A DNA stretch of 26,196 nucleotides, taken from assembly GCA_003150515.1 (NCBI GenBank), contig QALW01000039.1, forward strand, positions 1 to 26,196, in the 5' to 3' direction. Both the position numbers and the translations under genes were made by a program. The DNA comes from Selenomonadales bacterium (GTDB lineage Bacteria; Bacillota; Clostridia; Christensenellales; QALW01). The notes under the pieces are model-generated. The model had not been told where the DNA came from and did not search any database. It was given only the letters and a program-made list of their open reading frames with translations. Each line of letters starts with the position of its first letter. The first letter of the stretch is position 1. Shown here in pieces: positions 1 to 8,200 of the stretch.

Positions 1-71
1 CCGTGGTCAAGAGGTTAAGACACCGCCCTTTCACGGCGGTAACAGGGGTTCAATTCCCCTCGGAGTCACCA
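1..71 (+). tRNA. tRNA-Glu (UUC), 5' end cut by window edge
   Basis: The sequence lacks only the first few acceptor-stem bases. The anticodon stem CCGCC/GGCGG (23-27 and 35-39) closes a seven-base loop with anticodon TTC at 30-32. The T arm (AGGGGTTCAATTCCCCT) is intact, and a CCA end is encoded at 69-71. It is the first of four closely spaced tRNA genes, 11 bases ahead of the next. Confidence 0.95.
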
Positions 72-82
72 TTTATTTTTAA

Positions 83-159
83 GGGCCTTTAGCTCAGTTG
101 GTCAGAGCGGTCGGCTCATAACCGATTGGTCCGGGGTTCGAGTCCCTGAAGGCCCACCA
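83..159 (+). tRNA. tRNA with CAU anticodon (elongator Met or Ile2)
   Basis: A 77-nt gene. The acceptor stem is GGGCCTT (83-89) with AAGGCCC (149-155), and CCA is encoded at 157-159. The anticodon loop CTCATAA carries CAT. A CAT anticodon can belong to elongator Met or to the lysidine-modified Ile2 tRNA. The sequence is not an initiator type by its paired acceptor end, but I cannot separate Met from Ile2 by eye. Confidence 0.93.
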
Positions 160-170
160 ATAATTTTTTA

Positions 171-247
171 GGTCCGGTAGCTCAGCTGGTTAGAGCGCTA
201 GCCTGTCACGCTAGAGGTCGTGGGTTCGAGCCCCATTCGGATCGCCA
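171..247 (+). tRNA. tRNA-Asp (GUC)
   Basis: A 77-nt gene. The acceptor stem is GGTCCGG (171-177) paired with TCGGATC (237-243) including G-T pairs. The anticodon loop reads CTGTCAC, with anticodon GTC. The discriminator is G244 and CCA is encoded at 245-247. It is the third gene of the cluster, with an 11-base spacer on its 5' side and three bases to the next gene. Confidence 0.95.
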
Positions 248-250
248 TTT

Positions 251-326
<76 letters not shown>

Positions 327-349
327 ATTACAGAATATATTAATTGCGG

Positions 350-374
350 CGCGTTTTATTGAAAACGCGTTTTT
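350..374 (+). terminator. intrinsic terminator of tRNA cluster
   Basis: A perfect 8-bp stem CGCGTTTT (350-357) / AAAACGCG (362-369) with loop ATTG is followed directly by a T-run (370-374). Its place just after tRNA-Phe and the plus-strand U-tract make it the end of the tRNA transcript. Confidence 0.88.
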
Positions 375-507
375 ATATTTATACCATTTTAACGCTTAAT
401 TGGATTAATCGCTTAAAGAATACCATCATATCTGAAATTATCTATCTGCGGCGCGCTGTAGCCTTCCTGCATTATCCGGACAGATTGAGATTTATAAAAT
501 AAAAAGG

Positions 508-673
508 GCGTGCCCGGCCAAAGGCCGGGCACGCAGTCTCCCTGTTTGCCTGAAAGCATAGCTTTCAGGCAAACAGGGAGACTCTGGGGCCTGGCCTGCT
601 TCCCTTTAAAGGGAAGCAGGCCAGGCCCCAGCAAAAAAAGCCCCCTGAACAGCTTTAAAGCTGTTCAGGGGGC
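508..673. repeat. array of four consecutive perfect hairpins (element 1)
   Basis: Four perfect inverted repeats lie almost end to end. Arms are 12 bp at 508-519/523-534 (loop AAA), 23 bp at 535-557/561-583 (loop ATA), 24 bp at 584-607/608-631 (no spacer) and 17 bp at 640-656/657-673 (no spacer). The first two resemble parts of the array at 1966-2191: GTGCCCGGCC stems, and a stem that starts AGTCTCCC. The rest of the gap (375-507 and 674-699) holds no gene I can support. The array lies between the tRNA terminator and the 3' end of the surface-protein gene at 700. Confidence 0.9.
633..673 (-). terminator. terminator after surface-protein gene
   Basis: Read on the minus strand, the perfect 17-bp stem at 640-673 is followed at once by seven T (the A-run 633-639). 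It lies 27 bases past the stop codon of the gene at 700-1671. Four T also follow on the plus strand (675-678), so it may work in both directions. Confidence 0.82.
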
Positions 674-699
674 CTTTTAAATCAATTAAGCACGCTTAA

Positions 700-1671
700 T
701 TATTCCTGGTTCTTTTTCTTCTTGGAAGCAGTAACCGCAATTATTATAACAACAATTACGACAACAGCTATAACGGCTATAATCCACCAGGGGAAGCTTC
801 CCTCATTATCGGAGGTATTGGCCGAAGCAGACGGAGTAGCGTCGTCAGCGGGCTGAGTGGTGTCGCCGGCAGGCTGAGTAGCATCAGCTGTGGGTTCGGG
901 CTCCTCATCAGGAGTAGGAGTGGGAGCATTTTCATCAATGGTGATTAAATCAGCGTCAACCGATTCAACATCCGCGCCATAATAGAAGAAGTTATCAATG
1001 CCCAAATCGCCGTTGCTGTAATCGCCAGTAGCGTTCAGCCAGCCGAAACCGGTTATAGTAGCGTCAGCAGGGAAAGTATCTTCCTCGGTTCCCCAAAGCT
1101 TCCAAACACTGCTGAAAGGTATTACGAGATATCCTTCAAAATCAGCGGGAATCTCAATATTGGAATGAGTAACATAGCTGTCATAAGGATGAACTTGCTC
1201 CGCAGTGGTCATGGTCGTCTCATTTCCGTATATGTCCACCAGCGCATATTCCGCATTGGAACCGGTAGTATAAGCTCCGTTGTTAAGATTGCCCGTCGCA
1301 TCTGTCAGCAAGGCTATGGCAAAAGTCAGAGTATTGCCCGTATTGTTCTGCAAATAGCAGCCAAAGCCCTCAGCCTCGCCTATGCCGGCAAGCTTATCAG
1401 TTACAAAGCCTATCCAGGCGCTTCCGGCAGAGGAAGCGTTCATATAAAGAACACCCTCATACAAATCTCCATAATAGAGTATATCCTCCACAGGAGCCGA
1501 AGCATTAGCCGTACCAATAAACAGGCTGTTAAAATCGCCTTCGTCCATCTTCAAGGCTACGTTTACATTGAGACTTTCGTCATCAAAAGGGGTAGTAACG
1601 TCAGCCAGTGATACAGAGCACATGGCCAGCGTCAGCATTACTGTCAAAATGACAACAACTGCTTTTTTCAT
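700..1671 (-). CDS. secreted, membrane-anchored surface protein of unknown function
   Basis: A 323-aa protein with a clear export signal: lysines at 2-3, a hydrophobic core and an ALA-like end around residue 23 (SLADV). Residues ~24-245 form an exposed domain rich in Gly, Asn, Asp and aromatic residues, with few charged repeats. Residues ~249-288 are a low-complexity Pro/Thr/Asp linker of the kind that spans the wall. A membrane helix follows (about 293-315, starting FPWWIIAVIAVVV), then a short KKKK tail that keeps the C terminus inside. The start is ATG with GGAGGA just upstream and a strong promoter at 1714-1742. I do not recognise the ectodomain family; a ligand- or carbohydrate-binding role would be a guess. 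The gene is monocistronic, bounded by its own promoter and a hairpin terminator. Confidence 0.85.
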   Translation of the reverse strand: MKKAVVVILTVMLTLAMCSVSLADVTTPFDDESLNVNVALKMDEGDFNSLFIGTANASAPVEDILYYGDLYEGVLYMNASSAGSAWIGFVTDKLAGIGEAEGFGCYLQNNTGNTLTFAIALLTDATGNLNNGAYTTGSNAEYALVDIYGNETTMTTAEQVHPYDSYVTHSNIEIPADFEGYLVIPFSSVWKLWGTEEDTFPADATITGFGWLNATGDYSNGDLGIDNFFYYGADVESVDADLITIDENAPTPTPDEEPEPTADATQPAGDTTQPADDATPSASANTSDNEGSFPWWIIAVIAVVVIVVIIIAVTASKKKKNQE

Positions 1672-1713
1672 GAAAATGATCCTCCATTCTTTAATTTTGA
1701 TATTGTGACCTTT

Positions 1714-1742
1714 ATTTTAAATGTTGGCGCCGTCTTTGTCAA
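1714..1742 (-). promoter_or_regulatory. sigma-A promoter of surface-protein gene
   Basis: On the minus strand the -35 TTGACA (complement of 1737-1742) is separated by exactly 17 bases from the -10 TAAAAT (complement of 1714-1719). This places the start of transcription about 35 bases upstream of the GGAGGA ribosome site. The rest of the gap up to 1965 shows nothing recognisable. Confidence 0.8.
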
Positions 1743-1965
1743 CACCAATATGGAAAAAAATTAATTCGGAATTTAACAAGCCTAGATTCAAGGCCGTATA
1801 AGGCGCAATTATCAGCTTCAGCATTCTAGATGAATTGAATAAAAATAAATGGCAGTGACGAATTTTAATTCATTTTGCTGTATAAAACTTAAACGCAGCC
1901 TGAATCCGGCTCCTGTATTTTGATATGCTTTTAAATTAATGAAACCGGATTGCATAATATAAAGC

Positions 1966-1995
1966 TGCCGCCCGGCTTTTAAAAGCCGGGCGGCA
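1966..1995. repeat. perfect 15-bp hairpin
   Basis: TGCCGCCCGGCTTTT (1966-1980) is followed without spacer by its exact reverse complement (1981-1995). It abuts the cloverleaf at 1996-2113 with no base between, making a four-part palindromic array like the one at 508-673. Confidence 0.9.
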
Positions 1996-2113
1996 AAGTC
2001 TCCCCCTTTAGCCTCGGCGGGCGTTTGGCAGGCAAAGCCTGCCTTGGCCGGGCTTTTGCCCGGCCAAGCGGCCGAAGGCCGCAAACGCCCGCCGAGGCTA
2101 AAGGGGGAGACTT
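1996..2113. repeat. three-armed cloverleaf palindrome (element 2)
   Basis: A 31-bp perfect outer stem (1996-2026 with 2083-2113; its inner end is GGGCGTTT/AAACGCCC) encloses three perfect hairpins with no unpaired base between them: GGCAGGC-AAA-GCCTGCC (2027-2043), TTGGCCGGGC-TTTT-GCCCGGCCAA (2044-2067) and GCGGCC-GAA-GGCCGC (2068-2082). All bases except the hairpin loops can pair, on either strand. It lies 98 bases downstream of the ABC transporter stop codon. The same plan recurs at 12693, 16187 and 20802. Open reading frames crossing it are by-products of the palindrome. Confidence 0.92.
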
Positions 2114-2138
2114 CGTGCCCGGCCGTCGGCCGGGCACG
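2114..2138. repeat. perfect 11-bp hairpin
   Basis: CGTGCCCGGCC (2114-2124), loop GTC, then the exact reverse complement (2128-2138). It is nearly identical to the hairpin at 508-534 and follows the cloverleaf without spacer. Confidence 0.88.
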
Positions 2139-2146
2139 GAAATAAA

Positions 2147-2191
2147 AATCCCGTCTCTGCGCCGCTTTAAAAGCGGCGCAGAGACGGGATT
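2147..2191 (-). terminator. terminator after ABC transporter
   Basis: A 22-bp perfect stem (2147-2168 with 2170-2191) is followed on the minus strand by a T-rich tract (complement of AATAAAAA at 2141-2148). It starts 21 bases after the stop codon of the transporter gene and matches the position and form of the terminator at 633-673. Confidence 0.82.
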
Positions 2192-2211
2192 AAATAAAAA
2201 GCCTTAAAAAA

Positions 2212-5200
2212 TTATTCTGTACGCAAAGCCACAACCGGATCCTTTTTCGCGGCGCTCCTGGAAGGAATAATGCCCGAAAACAGCGTTAAGGCCACACTTA
2301 TAAGAACTAGTATGACAGCCACCGGAACGGGCAGAAAAGCGCTCAACGTGCTGATACCCGTCAGATGGTGAAGTATAATATTTATAGGAATGCATAAAAG
2401 ATAGGTAATCAATACTCCCAGGGCACCCGAAGTAAAGCCTATAATAACCGTTTCGGCGTTGAACATGCTGGAAACATTGCGCTTAGAAGCACCTATAGCC
2501 CGCAGTATTCCTATTTCTTTTGTTCGCTCCTGTACGGAAATTAAAGTTATAACCCCTATCATTATAGATGAAACAATCAGCGAAACAGCCACGAACGCTA
2601 TAAGCACATAAGTAACGGCGTTTATAATAGAAGTAACGGAGGACATCATAAGCCCAACGTAATCGGTATATTCAATTTGCTCCAATTCGCTTACCGTAGC
2701 ATTGTAATCCGCAATCGCCTGCTCTATTATTTCCTTATTCTCAAAAGAGGAGGCATAAATATTAATACTTGCAGGATCGTCTAAATCAACATACCCCAAA
2801 GCAAGCAGATTATCCTCATAGCTGGATTCGGAAAAAGCCAGCACCTGCTCATAATACTGGGCGCATTGCTCGGAAGTATATTCAGGCATAGCCATCTCCA
2901 GAGCCGCGGCAAGCTGCTGCGCGCTCATAGCGCCGAGCTGTTCCTCCACCTGCCCAGCATACTGCTGCTTAAACTGTTCTGCGATAAGCTGAGTGAACAT
3001 ATCGTTGAATTCCTCGTCCGTCATAGCAGAAATATAATCGGCCAGTTCGTCTTTATTTACTCCCGTCTGCTGATTGAGAGCCTCTTTAAGCCTGTTTTCC
3101 ATTTCCTCGCGCGTCATGCTGCCCATAATCTGAGCCACAGCCGCGTCCGTCTGCTCCTGAGTGGGAATACTCATTATGGTTATATAGGCTTCCGCCCTGC
3201 CCTGCTCGCTCAATTCTGAAATATATTTCCTAAATTCAGCTTCCTTTTGCTCTACAGTTAAATCTCCCGCGCTGTCTTTAAAAGGCAGGCCGGTAAAAAT
3301 ATCTGTGGAAGAATCGTTAAGCTGAGCCGCTACAGCGTTGGAATTTTTAGACTGCTCTATAATATACTGCGTCAATTCGCTCGTATAGCCGATTGAACCG
3401 GTCAGCATAGAGGAAACCGCGTTATCGCTGGGACGGATAATGCCCGAAACCTTTAAAGAGATTCCATTGTCATAAAGATATTTAAGCCCGGCATCGCTCG
3501 TACGCAGATCAGTATAAAGCCCCGTGCTCTCGTCTAAGGTATAGCAGCTGGAATTAAGAATTATACGGAATTCCATATCGCAGATTTCTTCATAGCTCCA
3601 TTTCTGCGTTTCTATCTCCAGCTCGGTTTTATTAATAGCCGCCTCCATTATGGCGTTTATCTCCTCCTTTGATTTAAGGCCGAGAGCGTAAAGCGCCATA
3701 TCGTCTATCTCGTTATTTTCATCCAGCACCAAAACAATTTGGTTGTAATCAGTGGGCCATGAGCCGTATATAACGTCGTATTGATTTTCAAGCATAGGGC
3801 TGACTAATTTGCCGTTGTCTCCGCTGAGCATTTCCTGCCAAAGAGTCATGGAAGAGCCCATGGAGAACATGCCCATGCTGTCCATAAAGCCATATTCCTC
3901 CCCCATTTCAATCATAGAGGACATATCCAGGCTGAAATATTCTATAAGCAGCTCCTGCATAAGCGCCTGCGAATCAGAACGGATTATGCTGCCGTCCACA
4001 TTCTGAGTATATACCAGCAGCTCAGTATCGTATGTATACTGCACTCCGCTTATAGCTTCGCCTAAGCCGCCGGCGTCATTTACATCGGCGCGCCGTTCCT
4101 CCAAATATTTTTTAAACGCAGCTAAATCATTATCTATGCTCTCAGCCGAGCTAAGCGCATTAACCAAATCGTATACCATAGGCTTTTGATATACCGCGTC
4201 AGAATCATGTTCCTCCCTTGAATGAGCCGTGCCTATAAAGGCCTCCATAAGCGCCCCCAGATTCATAGAATGCGCTTCCAGCGTTATTGGATAGGAGGAA
4301 AGAGTATCCTCCTGAAGCGCATCTATATAGGCGGTCGTCCCCTGAGAAACCGCAAAAATAAGAGCTATGCCTATTATGCCTATGCTGCCCGCAAAGGATG
4401 TAAGCGCCGTTCTGCCCTTTTTAGTGAATAAATTTTTAAGAGACAGCCCAAAAGACGTGGCAAGAGACATGGACGGCTTCTTAACCTTTCTTTCCTTCTC
4501 TTCCCTGGCCCTGGCCTCGTTATTCTCCCTGGCCGCCTCCTCCTCAGAAAGAGGAGCGGAATCATCCGTAATCAGGCCGTCCAGCATGCGCACAATGCGC
4601 GTGGAATATTTTTCAGCCAGAGAGGGATTATGCGTCACCATAATAACCAGCCGCTCTCTGGAGATTTCCTTTAAGATTTCCATCACCTGCAGGCTGGTTT
4701 CAGTATCCAGGGCGCCCGTGGGCTCGTCTGCCAGCACTATATCGGGATTGTTTACAATAGCGCGCGCTATGGCCACGCGCTGCATCTGCCCGCCCGACAT
4801 TTCGCTCGGCTTCTTTTTCAATTGAGAGCCCAGCCCCACCTGTTCCAAAGCCTTTTTCGCACGGCTGCGGCGCTCGGCCTTGCTTACGCCCGAAAGGGTT
4901 AAAGCCAATTCAACATTTTGCAGAACGCTCTGATGAGGGATTAAATTATAGCTTTGAAACACAAAGCCCACAGAATGGTTGCGGTATGCGTCCCAGTCCC
5001 TGTCCTTAAAATCCTTTGTGGATTTGCCGTTGATTATAAGGTCTCCCTGCGTATAATGATCGAGGCCTCCTATGATATTAAGCATAGTGGTCTTTCCGCA
5101 GCCCGACGGGCCGAGGATGGATACAAACTCGCTTCTGCGGAACTGCAGGCTGATTCCCTTAAGAGCCTGAACTGTCTCTCCCCCGCTGGGATAATCTTTT

Positions 5201-5223
5201 TTGATGTTTTTTAATTCCAGCAT
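2212..5223 (-). CDS. ABC transporter, ATPase fused to FtsX/MacB-type permease
   Basis: A 1003-aa single-chain ABC protein. Residues 1-220 are a LolD/MacB-type ATPase with Walker A GPSGCGKTT (38-46), Q-loop Gln90, signature MSGGQ (142-146), Walker B DIVLADE (161-167) and switch His198. A charged linker (~223-258) precedes the first membrane helix (about 275-298). A very large extracellular region follows (about 300-840), with Gln/Glu/Ala-rich, probably coiled stretches around 690-800. Three C-terminal helices surround the FtsX hallmark QERTKEIGILRAIGASKRNV. Such proteins use ATP mechanically to move lipoproteins, peptides or drugs, or to control wall enzymes; the substrate is not visible here. 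The ATG lies 27 bases after the stop of the upstream activase gene, so the two are probably co-transcribed. The gene ends in a hairpin array with a terminator. Confidence 0.93.
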   Translation of the reverse strand: MLELKNIKKDYPSGGETVQALKGISLQFRRSEFVSILGPSGCGKTTMLNIIGGLDHYTQGDLIINGKSTKDFKDRDWDAYRNHSVGFVFQSYNLIPHQSVLQNVELALTLSGVSKAERRSRAKKALEQVGLGSQLKKKPSEMSGGQMQRVAIARAIVNNPDIVLADEPTGALDTETSLQVMEILKEISRERLVIMVTHNPSLAEKYSTRIVRMLDGLITDDSAPLSEEEAARENNEARAREEKERKVKKPSMSLATSFGLSLKNLFTKKGRTALTSFAGSIGIIGIALIFAVSQGTTAYIDALQEDTLSSYPITLEAHSMNLGALMEAFIGTAHSREEHDSDAVYQKPMVYDLVNALSSAESIDNDLAAFKKYLEERRADVNDAGGLGEAISGVQYTYDTELLVYTQNVDGSIIRSDSQALMQELLIEYFSLDMSSMIEMGEEYGFMDSMGMFSMGSSMTLWQEMLSGDNGKLVSPMLENQYDVIYGSWPTDYNQIVLVLDENNEIDDMALYALGLKSKEEINAIMEAAINKTELEIETQKWSYEEICDMEFRIILNSSCYTLDESTGLYTDLRTSDAGLKYLYDNGISLKVSGIIRPSDNAVSSMLTGSIGYTSELTQYIIEQSKNSNAVAAQLNDSSTDIFTGLPFKDSAGDLTVEQKEAEFRKYISELSEQGRAEAYITIMSIPTQEQTDAAVAQIMGSMTREEMENRLKEALNQQTGVNKDELADYISAMTDEEFNDMFTQLIAEQFKQQYAGQVEEQLGAMSAQQLAAALEMAMPEYTSEQCAQYYEQVLAFSESSYEDNLLALGYVDLDDPASINIYASSFENKEIIEQAIADYNATVSELEQIEYTDYVGLMMSSVTSIINAVTYVLIAFVAVSLIVSSIMIGVITLISVQERTKEIGILRAIGASKRNVSSMFNAETVIIGFTSGALGVLITYLLCIPINIILHHLTGISTLSAFLPVPVAVILVLISVALTLFSGIIPSRSAAKKDPVVALRTE

Positions 5224-5250
5224 TTATTTTTTCACCCTTTCCGGTTTCTT

Positions 5251-8200
5251 TTAACTGCATGCTTTTTCGCTTTCAGGCGAATGGCCGGCAGCGGTTTGAT
5301 TATTTTCGGCAGCCTGTTCTTCATTCTGCTTAAGAGCGCTCTTAGCCGCCGAAAGCATAAGCTTTATCCTGTTAAGCTGATTAACCTCGCTCGCGCCCGG
5401 ATCATAATCCACGGCGGCTATATTGGCCTGGGGATAAGTTTTTTTAAGCTGCTTTATAACCCCTTTGCCCACAACATGATTGGGCAGGCAGGCAAACGGC
5501 TGTATGCAGACTATATTGGGCACTCCCGAATTAAGCAGCTCGGCCATTTCCCCTGCCAGGAACCAGCCTTCCCCATATTGATTGCCCAATGATAAAAGGG
5601 GCGCGGCCAGCCGGCCTATTTGTTCTATGGGCATAGACGGCTCAAAGCGGCGGCTGTTTTTTAAGGCAGTGACGGCGGGACGGCGAATCATTTCTATTAT
5701 CTTCAGCCCCGCCTTTGACATTGCGGCCGCAGCCAGAGACGCGCCTAAAAATTCCCGTTTATAAGACGTATTATAAAGGCAGTAATTCAAAAAATCGGCT
5801 AAATCAGGCACTACCGCCTCCGCGCCTTCCTTTTCAAGCAGTTCCACCAAATGATTGTTGGCCAGGGGCATATATTTAACCAATATTTCGCCCACAATGC
5901 CCACGCGGGGCTTCTTAAGATTCTCATCCAGAGGCAGAGCGTCAAAATCTTTCACCATTGCCGAGCACAGCTCTTTATAATTATAGCCGCTCTTTCCGCC
6001 TGTCAGCGTGGATATGCACAGCTTCCGCCATTTTTCATGAAGCCTTTGGGCTGAGCCCGGTTCAAGCTCATACGGCCGCGTGCGGTAAAGGCATTTCATA
6101 ATAAGGTCGCCGCAGACTATGCCCCTGATTGTGGCCAGCAAAAGAGGCGCGCTTAATTTAAAGCCCGGATTTTTTTCCATGCCGATTGCATTGAGAGAAA
6201 TAACGGGAATATGCGATAAACCGGCTTGATCCAGAGCTCGCCTTATAAAGCTTACATAATTGCTGGCCCGGCAGCAGCCTCCCGTCTGAGTCATAATAAC
6301 GGCCAGCCTTTGAGTGTCGTACCGGCCCGAAAGAACAGCCTCCATAATCTGGCCTACTACCGTTATAGAAGGAAAGCAGGCGTCGTTATTTACATATTGC
6401 AGGCCGGTATCTATGGCAGTGCGGTTGTCGTTATCCAGAATTTTTATATTGTAGCCGTACTGATTGAATACCGGCTCCAGAATATCAAAATGTATTGGGC
6501 TCATCTGGGGCGCAAGTATAGTATATTTTTCTTTTCTCATTTTGGACGTAAACTGCGCCCGCTGATAGAGCATAGGCTTATAATTCGCCGTTATTCCCTT
6601 TTCCCGGCGCATATTCATGGCGGCCAGCAGACTGCGTATGCGTATCCTAGCGGCGCCCAGATTATTCACTTCGTCAATTTTAAGCACCGTATACAGCTTA
6701 TTGCTGTTCTCCAGAATTTCGCTCATCTGTTCGGTTGTAACTGCGTCCAGTCCGCATCCGAAGGAATTGAGCTGGATTAATTCCAAATCGTCCCGCCGAC
6801 TGACAAATTCGGCCGCCGAATACATCCGCGAATGAAACACCCATTGATCCACCACTCTAAGCCGGCGCGGATAATTATCCGTCTCTGGCAGGCTGTCCTC
6901 AGTAAAAACGTTTAATCCGTAGGAGGCGATTAATTCAGGAATACCGTGATTGATTTCGGGATCTATATGATAGGGCCGGCCGGCCAGCACTATTCCCCTG
7001 CCTCCCCTCTTTTCCATCTCTTCCAGCCGGCGCGCACCCTCCCGGCGAATGTCCTCCTTGGCCTTTAACTGCTCCTGCCAGGCCAGGGCCGCCGCGGCGC
7101 GGCTTTCTCTCTCGGGAATATCCCATTCCTCCCTGCAAAAACGGGCCAGCCGGTCGGAAATAGTTTTAAGGCTGGTAAAAGCTATAAACGGGCGGATATA
7201 TTTAACCTCTCCGTCGGCAACAGCCTCTACGTTATTCTTGAGATTCTCCGGATAGGCCACCACCATCGGACAGTTAAAATGGTTCTTAGCGTCCGCGCGC
7301 TCCTGGCGCTCATAGAAAACGCAGGGATGAAAAATACGCTTGACGCCCTGCGAGACCAGCCATTGGACATGGCCATGAGCCAGCTTGGCCGGATAGCATT
7401 CAGATTCGGAAGGAATAGAATCCATGCCCATTTCATAGAGCCTGCGCTCAGAAAAGGGGGACAGTTTCAGGCTGAAGCCCAATTCCTTAAAAAATACCGC
7501 CCAGAACGGATAATTTTCATATATATTCAGCACGCGGGGCATTCCCAGCACTCCCCTCATGGCGCTGCCCGGCTCCAGGGGCTGATAATCAAAGATGCGC
7601 CTGCGCTTATATTCAAACATATTCAATTCGGTCTGCTCTTTCAGCGCGCCGCCCGCTCCCCTTTCGCAGCGGTTGCCCGTAATATGCCTGCTCCCGTTTG
7701 AGAATCGGCTGACTGTCAGCATGCAGTTATTGGCGCATTTGCCGCAGCGCAGTGTGGAAGCCGTAAAGCTCAGGCTGGAAATTTCCCTAAGGGGCAGCAT
7801 GTCGCTTGCCTGACCGGTATATCTCTGCCGGGCTATAAGAGCCGCTCCGAAAGCTCCCATTATTCCCGAAATATCCGGACAGACCGCCTCGGTCCCGGAA
7901 ATTTTTTCAAAAGCGCGCAATACGGCGCGATTATAGAACGTGCCCCCCTGAACCACCACATGCCTGCCTAAGGCCGAAGCATTATTAAGCTTTATTACCT
8001 TATACAGCGCATTTTTTATAACCGAATAGGCCAGGCCTGCCGAAATATCGCTGACCGAAGCTCCCTCTTTCTGAGCCTGCTTAACATTGGAATTCATAAA
8101 CACCGTACAGCGGGTGCCTAAATCTACTGGATGCGGCGCAAAAATCGCCTTTTGAGCAAAATCCGCGGCCGAATAGCCCAGAGAATTGGCAAAGCTCTCT

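Noticed and set aside
508..2191. CRISPR-like array
   Set aside because: Units are adjacent palindromes with differing sequence; there are no identical repeats separated by unique spacers and no cas genes.
1818..2207. Two overlapping open reading frames through the 1996-2113 palindrome
   Set aside because: They exist on both strands because the DNA is palindromic, have no ribosome sites and give low-complexity Gly/Ala/Arg-rich peptides.
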